This document shows, one piece after another, positions 17,188-25,193 of a stretch of 64,000 nt of DNA. The stretch's first letter is position 1, and each line of letters begins with the position of its first letter. Source of the stretch: Nocardioides albertanoniae. GTDB taxonomy: Bacteria; Actinomycetota; Actinomycetes; Propionibacteriales; Nocardioidaceae. Location of the stretch: assembly GCF_006716315.1 (NCBI RefSeq), contig NZ_VFOV01000001.1, positions 2,000,501 through 2,064,500 on the forward strand, given 5' to 3'. Below the pieces are notes generated by a model. That model did no database searches and was not told where the DNA came from. It saw only the letters and a list, made by a program, of their open reading frames with translations. Both the position numbers and the translations under genes were made by a program.

Positions 17188-18723
17188 CTACTGATCGGTA
17201 GCCATCTCGCGTACGTAGTCGACCAGTGTCGCCACCGCCGCGCCGGTGCCTCCCGCAGTGAGGTCGCCGGAGGCGCCTCCGGAGTTGAAGGAGGGCCCGG
17301 CGATGTCGAGATGAGCCCAGGGAAGCCCGCCGGTGAACTCGCGCAGGAACGCTGCGGCGTAGAGCCCACCACCGGGGCGTACCCAGTCGTGCTGGTTGAG
17401 ATCGGCCACCTTCGAGGAACGGATCCGCTCGTCCATCCATTCCGGGATCGGCATCGGCCACATCTGCTCGTCGGCGACCTCGGCGGCGGCGAGCACACGA
17501 GCGACGATGTCGTCGGAGCCGAGCACGCCGCTGACCTTGTCGCCCAGCGCCAGCACCATGTGACCGGTGAGCGTGGCGACGTCCAGGATCACGTCGGGCT
17601 CGGCCTCGGCGGCGCGCACGAGCGCGTCGGCGAGGATCATCCGGCCCTCCGCGTCCATGTTGGAGACCTCGACGGTGGTGCCGCCGTAGTGGGTGACGAC
17701 GTCACCGGGGCGGTAGGAGGAGCCGGAGACCATGTTCTCGGCCATGGGTACGAACGCGGAGACCTTCACCGGCAGACCGAGGCGGGCGATCGCGAACGTC
17801 GCCTGCGCGACCGCGGCGGCGCCGGCCATGTCGGACTTCATCGTCGACATCGAGCTGCCCGGCTTGATCGTGAGGCCGCCGGAGTCGAAGGTGACGCCCT
17901 TGCCGACCAGCGCGACGTGGCCGCGCGCGTCGGCGGGGGAGTAGGTGAGCTCGACCAGGCGGGGCTTGGCGGCCGAGCCCATACCGACGGCGAGGATGCC
18001 GCCGCAGCCGAGCTCGGCGAGCTGCTTCTCGTCGTAGACGGTCGTCTCGACGCCCTCGACCGAGCCGGCCACGTGGGCCACGGCCTCGGCGAACGTCGGC
18101 GGAGTCATGTCGGCCGGCGGGATGTTGACCCACTCCCGGGTGCCGGCGACCGCCTGCGCGAGGACCTGCGCCTCCTCGAAGGCGGTGATCGCCTCCGCGC
18201 GCCGGGCGATCGGGCTCAGGATCGAGACGTCGCTGGGGCCGCCCGCGTCGCCGCCCTTCTTGCCGCCCGAGGCAGCACCCGACTTGTAGGGGGTGAACGT
18301 GTAGCCACCGAGGATGTAGCCCTCGGTGACGGCTCGCACCTGCTCCGGTGTCTGCGCCGGCAGGGCGACCGCGACCGAGGTCGCGTTGGGCACCGCGCGG
18401 GCGGCGGCGCCGGCGGCGCGGCGTACGGCACGGGTGGGGTAGGTGCCGTCGGCGTCGGCCTTGCCGAGGCCGATCAGCACCAGGAGCTGGGCGCCCATCT
18501 TCTCGCCGGCGGGCAGCCGGGTGACCTCGCCGGCCTTGCCGCTGACGCCCAGCGTGGCCAGCAGCCCTCGCCACTTGCGTCCGTAGGCGGCCTTGACGTC
18601 CTCCGCTCCGGCGATGACCTCGACCTCCTTCGCGCCCTCGCCGATGCCGACGACGACAGCCTCGGCACGGGTCTTGGCAGGAGTGGCGGTACGCAGCGTG
18701 TAGGTGATGTCAGGCAGGGTCAC
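17188..18723 (-). CDS. pepA: Leucyl aminopeptidase, M17 family
   Basis: Cytoplasmic di-metal aminopeptidase releasing N-terminal residues in peptide turnover (511 aa). The catalytic half has LVGKGVTFDSGGLTIKP (metal and catalytic lysine), DMAGAAAV and the signature NMDAEGRMILADAL, with Met where Thr is usual in NTDAEGR. GTG at 18723 is chosen because the VTLPDITYTL start fits the family and the longer frame upstream lies antisense to gcvT. It is divergent from gcvT over 108 bp. Confidence 0.93.
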   Translation of the reverse strand: MTLPDITYTLRTATPAKTRAEAVVVGIGEGAKEVEVIAGAEDVKAAYGRKWRGLLATLGVSGKAGEVTRLPAGEKMGAQLLVLIGLGKADADGTYPTRAVRRAAGAAARAVPNATSVAVALPAQTPEQVRAVTEGYILGGYTFTPYKSGAASGGKKGGDAGGPSDVSILSPIARRAEAITAFEEAQVLAQAVAGTREWVNIPPADMTPPTFAEAVAHVAGSVEGVETTVYDEKQLAELGCGGILAVGMGSAAKPRLVELTYSPADARGHVALVGKGVTFDSGGLTIKPGSSMSTMKSDMAGAAAVAQATFAIARLGLPVKVSAFVPMAENMVSGSSYRPGDVVTHYGGTTVEVSNMDAEGRMILADALVRAAEAEPDVILDVATLTGHMVLALGDKVSGVLGSDDIVARVLAAAEVADEQMWPMPIPEWMDERIRSSKVADLNQHDWVRPGGGLYAAAFLREFTGGLPWAHLDIAGPSFNSGGASGDLTAGGTGAAVATLVDYVREMATDQ

Positions 18724-18831
18724 GTCGTGCAGTCTAGGAGACCGCCCGATCGCCCGGCGGTCCGCCACGTATGGCGCGCCCGGAGGGGGCAGGGAACGGG
18801 CTGTGTCGGGACGGTGCGATAAGTTCGGAGT

Positions 18832-19968
18832 ATGGCTGAAGAGACCTCCACGGGGGGCGGGTCGGAGCTGCTCCAGTCCCCTCTGCACGAAAAGCACGTA
18901 GGACTCGGCGCGAAGTTCGGCGAGTTCGGCGGTTGGTCGATGCCGCTCGAGTACGCAGGCGTCGTCAAGGAGCACACCGCGGTCCGTGAGGCTGTCGGTG
19001 TCTTCGACGTGAGCCATCTCGGCAAGGTCATGATCAGCGGGCAGGGTGCTGCGGAGTTCGTGAACGCCTCGTTCACCAACGACCTCAACCGGATCAAGCC
19101 CGGCAAGGCTCAGTACACGCTGTGCTGCGATGCGGAGACCGGCGGCATCGTCGACGACCTGATCGCCTACTACCGCGACGACAACCACGTGCTGATCGTG
19201 CCCAACGCCGCGAACACCCCTGAGGTCGTGCGCCGGCTCGAGGAGGCCGCGCCCGAGGGGATCACCCTCGTCGACCACCATCGCGATTACGCGGTCCTCG
19301 CCGTCCAGGGGCCGAAGTCCGACGAGCTGCTCGCCGCCGTCGGGCTGCCCGCCGGCCACGACTACATGTCGTTCGTCGAGGCCGCCGCCCCCGACATCCT
19401 CGGCGACGAGATCGGCGTCGTCGTGTGCCGCTCGGGTTACTCCGGCGAGCGCGGCTACGAGCTGATCGTCGCCAACGAGGCCGCCGGGCCGCTCTGGGAC
19501 GCGCTGCTGGCCAAGGGCGAGGAGCTGGGCGCGATGGCCTGCGGCCTCGGCGCCCGCGACACGCTGCGCACCGAGATGGGCTACCCGCTCCACGGCCAGG
19601 ACATCTCTCTCGACGTCACCCCCAACGAGGCCGGCATCGGCTGGGCGGTCGGCTGGAAGAAGGAGGCGTTCTGGGGCCGCGACAAGCTCGTCGCGGAGAA
19701 AGAGGCCGGCCCGAAGCGCGCGCTGCGCGGCATCGTGGCCGTCGGCCGCGGCATCCCGCGTCCGCACATGTCGGCCTCTCTGACCGCCGACGTACCGGTC
19801 GGCGAGGTCACCTCCGGCACCTTCTCGCCGACCCTGAAGAAGGGCGTCGGGCTGGTGCTCGTCTCGACCACGGTCAACCCCGAGGCCGAGATCGGCATCG
19901 ACGTGCGTGGTCGTCGCGAGATCTTCCAGCTGACCAAGCCGCCCTTCGTCGAATCTCATGTGAGGTGA
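18832..19968 (+). CDS. gcvT: Glycine cleavage system T protein (aminomethyltransferase)
   Basis: Transfers the methylene group of aminomethylated H protein to tetrahydrofolate (378 aa). N-terminal LHEKHVGLGAKFGEFGGWSMPLEY and DVSHLGKV are typical, as are the folate-site stretch RSGYSGERGYEL and GLGARDTLRTEMGYPLHGQD with the catalytic Asp region. The other gcv genes are not nearby, common in actinobacteria. Its stop (TGA 19966-19968) lies inside the first copy of a 15-bp repeat that also forms the start region of the next gene. Confidence 0.95.
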   Translation: MAEETSTGGGSELLQSPLHEKHVGLGAKFGEFGGWSMPLEYAGVVKEHTAVREAVGVFDVSHLGKVMISGQGAAEFVNASFTNDLNRIKPGKAQYTLCCDAETGGIVDDLIAYYRDDNHVLIVPNAANTPEVVRRLEEAAPEGITLVDHHRDYAVLAVQGPKSDELLAAVGLPAGHDYMSFVEAAAPDILGDEIGVVVCRSGYSGERGYELIVANEAAGPLWDALLAKGEELGAMACGLGARDTLRTEMGYPLHGQDISLDVTPNEAGIGWAVGWKKEAFWGRDKLVAEKEAGPKRALRGIVAVGRGIPRPHMSASLTADVPVGEVTSGTFSPTLKKGVGLVLVSTTVNPEAEIGIDVRGRREIFQLTKPPFVESHVR

Positions 19969-20059
19969 TCGCGTGAACGAGCGTCAGCGAGTGAGCCATG
20001 CAGGTTTCGCGCGATCGCGTCCGTATTCTGGCGCTTGCGCTACGGAGGTGATCGCGTGA
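19962..20059 (+). repeat. 15-bp direct repeat flanking a 28-codon mini frame
   Basis: GAGGTGATCGCGTGA occurs at 19962-19976 and 20045-20059, 83 bp apart. Each copy carries a ribosome-site-like GAGGTGATC plus GTG. From the GTG in the first copy (19973) an open frame of 28 codons ends exactly at TGA in the second copy (20057-20059). The middle contains GAGCGTCAGCGAGTGAGC, resembling a motif at 27010-27026. It looks like an inserted intergenic repeat unit rather than a gene. Confidence 0.6.
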
Positions 20060-20313
20060 GCATTCCTGACGTTCCCTCGGTGTTCAAGCAGCCAACCCCG
20101 GCCGAGCGCCCGTGGTGGTGGAAGCTCGTCGACGAGTCGGGCGAGGAGGTCTCGGTCGACGAGGAGTTCGCCGACCAGCGCTTCACCAACCAGGGCGACG
20201 CCGAGTCGTGGGTCGGTGAGGTCTGGGAGGAGCTCCTCGAGGCCGGTGTCGCGGCGGTCGTGCTCTTCGAGAACGACCGCGAGGTCTACGGCCCGATGAA
20301 GCTGTCCGCCTGA
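20056..20313 (+). CDS. Small conserved-looking protein, function unknown
   Basis: 85-aa acidic soluble protein starting at GTG 20056, with the ribosome site GGAGGTGATC, a perfect complement of the 16S 3' end, just upstream. It has a Trp-rich segment (PWWWKLVDESGEEV), a helix (DAESWVGEVWEELLEAGVAAVVLFE) and a strand pattern suggesting a compact alpha/beta fold. No motif I recognise gives a function. It follows gcvT and precedes the PhzF-like gene, and similar short Trp/Asp/Glu-rich proteins occur in actinobacteria. Confidence 0.8.
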   Translation: MSIPDVPSVFKQPTPAERPWWWKLVDESGEEVSVDEEFADQRFTNQGDAESWVGEVWEELLEAGVAAVVLFENDREVYGPMKLSA

Positions 20314-20351
20314 GGACGTGCCCGACAGGGGGCGCCCGATAGGGTCGGCGC

Positions 20352-21182
20352 GTGAGCGCCTACGAGTTCCGCCAGGTCGACGTCTTCACCAACGAGCCGC
20401 TGCTGGGCAACCCGGTGGCGGTGGTGCACGGAGCCGACGGGCTCGGTGAGGATCAGATGGCGGCGTTCGCGCGCTGGACCAACCTCTCGGAGACGACCTT
20501 CCTGCTCGAGCCGAGCGACCCGGCGGCCGACTACCGGCTCCGGATCTTCACGCCCGGCGGTGAGCTGCCGTTCGCCGGCCACCCCACCCTCGGCAGCGCC
20601 CATGCATGGCTGGAGGCCGGCGGCGAGCCGAAGGGCGCCGACGTCGTGCAGGAGTGTGGCGTCGGCCTGGTGAGCCTGCAGCGGGGTGAGCGCCTGGCCT
20701 TCGCGGCGCCTGAGCTGCTGCAGGGCGGGCCCGTCGAGGAGGGCGTGCTCGAGCGCATCGCCGCGGGGCTGCGGATCGAGCGCGAGGAGATCCTCGACGC
20801 GCAGTGGGCCGACAACGGCCCCGGTTGGGTGGCCGTCATGCTGCGTGACGCCGCGGCCGTGCTGGCGCTGACCCCTGACCCGACTGCGCTCGGCGATCTC
20901 GCCGCCGGTGCGGTCGGCGCCTACCCGCCGGGGGAGGAGTGCGCGGTCGAGGTGCGCGCCTTCGTCGGCGGCCTCGGTGTCGACGAAGACCCGGTGACCG
21001 GATCGCTCAACGCCGGGATCGCGCAGTGGCTCGCCGGTGGCGTGCTGCCCGCGGCGTACGTCGCCTCGCAGGGCACCGTGATGAAGCGTCGCGGACGCGT
21101 GCATGTCAGCACGGACCACGACAACCAGATCTGGGTGGGCGGAGACACACTCACCACCATCCACGGGTCGCTGAGCCTCTGA
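20352..21182 (+). CDS. PhzF family isomerase/epimerase-like protein
   Basis: 276-aa protein with the diaminopimelate-epimerase fold of PhzF enzymes. The N-terminal FRQVDVFTNEPLLGNPVAVV contains the family signature. The catalytic glutamate is in NLSETTFLLEP (near residue 45), FTPGGELPFAGHPTLGSAH follows near 62-80, and the second half has DEDPVTGSLNAGIAQWL. Starts with GTG. PhzF homologues outside phenazine clusters are widespread and mostly uncharacterised; no phenazine genes are nearby, so a metabolite isomerase role is only inferred. Confidence 0.9.
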   Translation: MSAYEFRQVDVFTNEPLLGNPVAVVHGADGLGEDQMAAFARWTNLSETTFLLEPSDPAADYRLRIFTPGGELPFAGHPTLGSAHAWLEAGGEPKGADVVQECGVGLVSLQRGERLAFAAPELLQGGPVEEGVLERIAAGLRIEREEILDAQWADNGPGWVAVMLRDAAAVLALTPDPTALGDLAAGAVGAYPPGEECAVEVRAFVGGLGVDEDPVTGSLNAGIAQWLAGGVLPAAYVASQGTVMKRRGRVHVSTDHDNQIWVGGDTLTTIHGSLSL

Positions 21183-21196
21183 CCTAGGCTGGGGGC

Positions 21197-21991
21197 GTGC
21201 AGTCCTACCTCGATCTGTTGACCCGAATCCTCGACGAGGGTGTGGAGAAGTCCGACCGCACCGGCACGGGCACGATCAGCGTCTTCGGTCACCAGACGCG
21301 CTACGACCTGGCCGACGGGTTCCCGCTGCTGACCACGAAGAAGGTGCACACCCGCTCGGTCTTCGGTGAGCTGCTCTGGTTCCTGCGCGGCGACACCAAT
21401 GTGCGCTGGCTCCAGGAGCGCGGCATCTCGATCTGGGACGAGTGGGCCGACGAGAACGGCGACCTGGGCCCGGTCTACGGCTACCAGTGGCGCTCCTGGC
21501 CCACCCCCGACGGCCGTCACGTCGACCAGATCGCCAAGATCATCGACCAGATCCGCACCGACCCCGACTCTCGCCGCCACGTCATCTCCGCGTGGAACCC
21601 GGCCGACATCGATGACATGGCGCTGCCGCCGTGCCACACGCTGTGCCAGTTCTACGTCGCCGACGGCAAGCTGAGCCTGCAGCTCTACCAGCGTTCGGCC
21701 GACGTCTTCCTCGGCGTGCCGTTCAACATCGCCTCCTACGCCCTGCTCACCCACATGGTCGCGCACGTGACCGGCCTGCAGCCGGGCGAGTTCGTGCACA
21801 CCCTCGGCGACGCCCACCTCTACAGCAACCACCTCGACCAGGCCCGCCTCCAGCTCACCCGCGAGCCGCGGCCGCTGCCGACGCTGCGGCTCAACCCGGA
21901 GGTCAAGGACATCGACGCCTTCGAGCTCGAGGACATCACGGTGGAGGGCTACGACCCGCACCCCGTCATCAAGGCCCCCATTGCCGTCTGA
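21197..21991 (+). CDS. thyA: Thymidylate synthase
   Basis: Converts dUMP to dTMP with methylenetetrahydrofolate (264 aa, same length as the E. coli enzyme). The catalytic cysteine is Cys146 in [25 protein letters not shown] supplies the phosphate-binding arginines; [20 protein letters not shown] is the usual conserved stretch. GTG start. The last 11 nt overlap the start of folA, which regenerates tetrahydrofolate from the dihydrofolate this enzyme makes. Confidence 0.97.
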   Translation: MQSYLDLLTRILDEGVEKSDRTGTGTISVFGHQTRYDLADGFPLLTTKKVHTRSVFGELLWFLRGDTNVRWLQERGISIWDEWADENGDLGPVYGYQWRSWPTPDGRHVDQIAKIIDQIRTDPDSRRHVISAWNPADIDDMALPPCHTLCQFYVADGKLSLQLYQRSADVFLGVPFNIASYALLTHMVAHVTGLQPGEFVHTLGDAHLYSNHLDQARLQLTREPRPLPTLRLNPEVKDIDAFELEDITVEGYDPHPVIKAPIAV

Positions 21992-22478
21992 GGGCGGGGC
22001 CGGGCCGCGGCGGATCGTGCTGGTCGCCGCGGTCGCCGACAACGGCGTCATCGGCAACGGCCCCGACATCCCCTGGAAGATCCCCGGCGAGCAGGCCGAG
22101 TTCAAGGCAATCACGATGGGCCACACGCTCGTCATGGGCCGCACCACCTTCGAGTCCATCGGCCGCCCCCTCCCGGGCCGCACCACCGTGGTCCTCACCC
22201 GCGACAAGACCTGGGCGTACGACGGCGTCCTCGTCGCCCACGACATCGACTCCGCCCTCGCCCTGGCCGCAGAGGAGCAGGGCGACACGATCGTCGCCGG
22301 GGGAGCGCAGGTCTACGAGGCCGCGCTGCCTTACGCCACCGAGCAGGTCATCACCCGCGTCCACCTGACTCCGGAGGGCGACGTCCTCTACCCGCCGTTC
22401 GACGAGGCGGACTGGGTCGAGACCAAGCGCGAGCCGCACGAGGCGTACGACCGCGTCTTCCTCAGTCGGGTCGAATAA
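21981..22478 (+). CDS. folA: Dihydrofolate reductase
   Basis: NADPH-dependent reduction of dihydrofolate (165 aa). The motifs [24 protein letters not shown] (substrate-binding; Asp/Trp in place), [23 protein letters not shown] and the NADPH site [12 protein letters not shown] are present. TTG at 21981 gives an 11-nt overlap with thyA; an in-frame GTG at 22017 would shorten it by 12 residues and cannot be excluded. It converges on the small kinase gene. Confidence 0.95.
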   Translation: MPSEGGAGPRRIVLVAAVADNGVIGNGPDIPWKIPGEQAEFKAITMGHTLVMGRTTFESIGRPLPGRTTVVLTRDKTWAYDGVLVAHDIDSALALAAEEQGDTIVAGGAQVYEAALPYATEQVITRVHLTPEGDVLYPPFDEADWVETKREPHEAYDRVFLSRVE

Positions 22479-22512
22479 CGCAGACGCCTCGCTCGGGCCA
22501 GAACTGATGCTC

Positions 22513-23160
22513 CTAGCGGGTGTCAAGGCGGTCGAGCGTGACGCTGTCGGAGCTGTCGACGACCCACGTTGCGCGTTCGTGCGGCGAGCAAGCCGACAGG
22601 TATGCCCGTTGTCCTTCGACGTACCGGCGCGTGAGGGGATTCGCGGAGTCGAGGACGAGTCCGTCGCGCCGGCTCTTCCTGGTGAGGGAGGTCGCGGTGT
22701 CGACGGTGAGGAAGACGGAGTAGTCCCACCACGTCGCGAGCTCGTCCCGGAGCAGGAACAGTCCTTCGACGATCACGACCGTCCCAGGTGCGGCGTGTTG
22801 CAGCGGCCGTCGCGCCACGACGTCGGCCGCTCGGTCGACGACTCCGGGCCGGAGCCATCCGTCGCCGTCAACGCTGACGGGTTCCAGGACATAGCGGATC
22901 AGCGAGTCGTAGTCGTAGCTGTCGTGGAAGTAGCCCTCGGGTGACTCGCGACCCCTCCTATGACGGATCGCGGTCACGTTCATGAAGTCATCGACGTGGA
23001 CGACGACGACCTTCCGCCCACAGGCCCTCAGCTGGCCGGCAAGGGACTCCGCGAAGGTCGTCTTGCCGCTGCCATCGACACCGTCGACCGCGACGAGGAG
23101 GCGTCGGTCGGGTCGTGTGCGAGCGAGAACGCCCACGATCTCGATGGTTTCCTGCGACAC
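22513..23160 (-). CDS. Uridine kinase-like P-loop kinase
   Basis: 215-aa small-molecule kinase. Walker A is GVDGSGKTT (about 27-35), followed by VVHVDDFMNV (Walker B-like DD) and YFHDSYDYDSLIRYVL, the pattern of uridine kinase/phosphoribulokinase-like proteins; VVIVEGLFLLRDEL is the second conserved strand, and RKSRRDG the lid region. GTG start at 23160 with GAGG close upstream. Stand-alone, converging on folA. Uridine is the default guess; other nucleosides or pantothenate-like substrates are possible. Confidence 0.82.
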   Translation of the reverse strand: MSQETIEIVGVLARTRPDRRLLVAVDGVDGSGKTTFAESLAGQLRACGRKVVVVHVDDFMNVTAIRHRRGRESPEGYFHDSYDYDSLIRYVLEPVSVDGDGWLRPGVVDRAADVVARRPLQHAAPGTVVIVEGLFLLRDELATWWDYSVFLTVDTATSLTRKSRRDGLVLDSANPLTRRYVEGQRAYLSACSPHERATWVVDSSDSVTLDRLDTR

Positions 23161-23345
23161 GACCTCATCGAACCATGGTGCCGGTTGGTGAGGACGTCAG
23201 GCGGTTCCCTCCTGCCGGCCGACTCGCGAAGCGCCGACGACCTGGACCGGCTCGAGGCCGAGCGTGAGTGGTGGCCGCTCTTCTCCACCGCGCGCCACCG
23301 GTCCCTGGCGCGCGAGCTTTTCGCCACACCTTTAGAGTGAGCGCC

Positions 23346-24284
23346 ATGGAGCTGCGCATCTTCACCGAGCCCCAGCAGGGGGCGTCCTACGCCGACATCC
23401 TCGCGGTGGCCCAGAAGGCCGAGGAGCTCGGGTTCGGAGCGTTCTTCCGCTCCGACCATTACCTGAAGATGGGCGACGGTGACGGCCTGCCCGGCCCGAG
23501 CGACGCCTGGACGACGCTCGCCGGCCTGGCCCGCGAGACGAGCACGATCCGTCTCGGCACGCTGGTGACCTCGGCGACGTTCCGGCTCCCCGGAGTGCTG
23601 GCCATCCAGGCCGCCAACGTCGACGACATGTCCGACGGCCGCATCGAGCTCGGCCTGGGCGCCGGCTGGTTCCAGGAGGAGCACGACGCCTACGGCATCG
23701 CGTTCCCGGCGCTCGGCGAGCGGTTCGACCGCCTCGAGGAGCAGCTCGAGATCATCACCGGGCTGTGGGCGACCGAGCCGGGGGAGACCTTCAGCTTCGA
23801 GGGCCGGCACTACACGATCAAGGACAGCCCCGGCCTGCCCAAGCCGGTCCAGACCCGCGGTCACGCCGGCTCGATCCCGGTGATCGTCGGAGGCGGCGGC
23901 AAGAAGCGTACGCCGACGCTGGCAGCGGCCTATGCCGACGAGTTCAACGCGGCGTTCGTCTCCGCCGAGGAGTCGCAGGCACTGTTCGAGAACGTCGGGC
24001 GCTTCGTGGAAGCCGCCGGCCGCGACGACTCGATCATCTACTCCGCCGCTCAGGTGCTCTGCGTCGGGCGTGACGACGACGAGATCGCCCGCCGTGCGCA
24101 GGCGATCGGCCGTGAGCCCGCAGAGCTGCGTGAGAACGGTCTGGCCGGCACTCCGGACGAGGTGGTCGCGAAGATCAAGCGTTTCGAGGATGCGGGCGCT
24201 AGCCGCCTCTACCTCCAGGTGCTCGACCTGAGCGATCTTGACCATCTCGCACTCGTGGCCGACAAGGTCATGACGCGCGTCTGA
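23346..24284 (+). CDS. LLM-class F420-dependent oxidoreductase
   Basis: 312-aa luciferase-like TIM-barrel oxidoreductase. It starts MELRIFTEPQQG; GFGAFFRSDHYLKM near residue 30 and LGTLVTSATFRLPGVLAIQAANVDDMSDGRIELGLGAGWFQEEHDAYG (about 75-121) are typical of actinobacterial F420-dependent members; VIVGGGGKKRTPTLAAAYADEFN follows. ATG at 23346 is chosen for the N-terminal match; the frame is open upstream. The next gene is dapA, 16 nt on, so they may be co-transcribed. Substrate unknown. Confidence 0.88.
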   Translation: MELRIFTEPQQGASYADILAVAQKAEELGFGAFFRSDHYLKMGDGDGLPGPSDAWTTLAGLARETSTIRLGTLVTSATFRLPGVLAIQAANVDDMSDGRIELGLGAGWFQEEHDAYGIAFPALGERFDRLEEQLEIITGLWATEPGETFSFEGRHYTIKDSPGLPKPVQTRGHAGSIPVIVGGGGKKRTPTLAAAYADEFNAAFVSAEESQALFENVGRFVEAAGRDDSIIYSAAQVLCVGRDDDEIARRAQAIGREPAELRENGLAGTPDEVVAKIKRFEDAGASRLYLQVLDLSDLDHLALVADKVMTRV

Positions 24285-24300
24285 CGATAGTCTGTGTGCC

Positions 24301-25188
24301 ATGACTGATGCTCCGTTCGGCACCGTGCTCTCCGCACTGGTCACGATCTTCCACGACGACGGTTCGATCGATCTGGAGCAGACCCAGAAAGTCGCCAAGC
24401 ACCTGGTCGATCATGGCCACGACGGCATCGTCGTCTCCGGCACCACCGGCGAGTCGCCGACCACCACGCCGGCCGAGGACGGCGAGCTCCTGGCCGCGGT
24501 CAAGGACGCTGTCGGAGACCGCGCGAAGATCGTCGCGGGCATCGGCACCAACGACACCCGCACCTCGGTCGAGCTGGCCAAGCAGGCCGCCCGGATCGGC
24601 GCCGACGGCCTCCTGCTGGTGACTCCTTACTACAGCAAGCCGGGCCAGCGCGGCATCCTCGAGCACTTCCGCACGGTCACCTCGACCACCGACGTCCCGG
24701 TCGTCCTCTACGACGTCCCCGGCCGCACGGGCTCCCCGATCACCCTCGAGACCTACCGAGAGGTGAGCACCTGGGACTCCGTGGTCGCGGTCAAGGAGGC
24801 CGCCGGCGACTTCGCCCGCGGCACCAAGCTGCTCGACCTCGGCTACACCCTCTACTCCGGCGACGACGCGCTCACCCTCGCCTGGCTGGCCCACGGGGCC
24901 GTCGGCGTGATCAGCGTCTCCGCCCACGTGATCGGCGACCAGACGCGTACGCTGATCGACTCATTCGCGGCCGGCGACATCGAGACCGCCCGCAAGACTT
25001 ATGCGCGGATGCTCCCCGCGATCGACGCCATCATGGGCGTCCCGAACTACGGAGCCACCACTGCCAAGGCCGCACTCGAGCTGACCGGCGTGATCGACAA
25101 CCGCACCGTCCGAGGGCCTCTGGTGGCACTCGACGAGTCGGAGGTCGAGGCGCTGCGAGCCGGGTTGGAGGCTTCTGGCCTTCTCTAG
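24301..25188 (+). CDS. dapA: 4-hydroxy-tetrahydrodipicolinate synthase
   Basis: First committed step of lysine/diaminopimelate synthesis: condenses pyruvate with aspartate semialdehyde (295 aa). GTTGESPTTT is the dicarboxylate-binding loop, YYSKPGQRGILEHF and LYDVPGRTG hold the catalytic tyrosines, and the Schiff-base lysine is Lys165 in VVAVKEAAGD. ATG start. It is 5 nt upstream of rnj, an arrangement conserved in many actinobacteria, so the two are likely one transcript. Confidence 0.97.
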   Translation: MTDAPFGTVLSALVTIFHDDGSIDLEQTQKVAKHLVDHGHDGIVVSGTTGESPTTTPAEDGELLAAVKDAVGDRAKIVAGIGTNDTRTSVELAKQAARIGADGLLLVTPYYSKPGQRGILEHFRTVTSTTDVPVVLYDVPGRTGSPITLETYREVSTWDSVVAVKEAAGDFARGTKLLDLGYTLYSGDDALTLAWLAHGAVGVISVSAHVIGDQTRTLIDSFAAGDIETARKTYARMLPAIDAIMGVPNYGATTAKAALELTGVIDNRTVRGPLVALDESEVEALRAGLEASGLL

Positions 25189-25193
25189 AAGGA

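Noticed and set aside
18724..18831. Glycine riboswitch before gcvT
   Set aside because: The 108-bp gap lacks the conserved glycine aptamer core and is shared with the divergent pepA promoter.
18724..19959. Long minus-strand frame that would extend pepA to over 900 residues
   Set aside because: The added part is antisense to gcvT, has no family similarity and the normal PepA start at 18723 fits.
22507..22944. Plus-strand frame across the small kinase
   Set aside because: It is antisense to a gene with a clear Walker A and has no recognisable domain.
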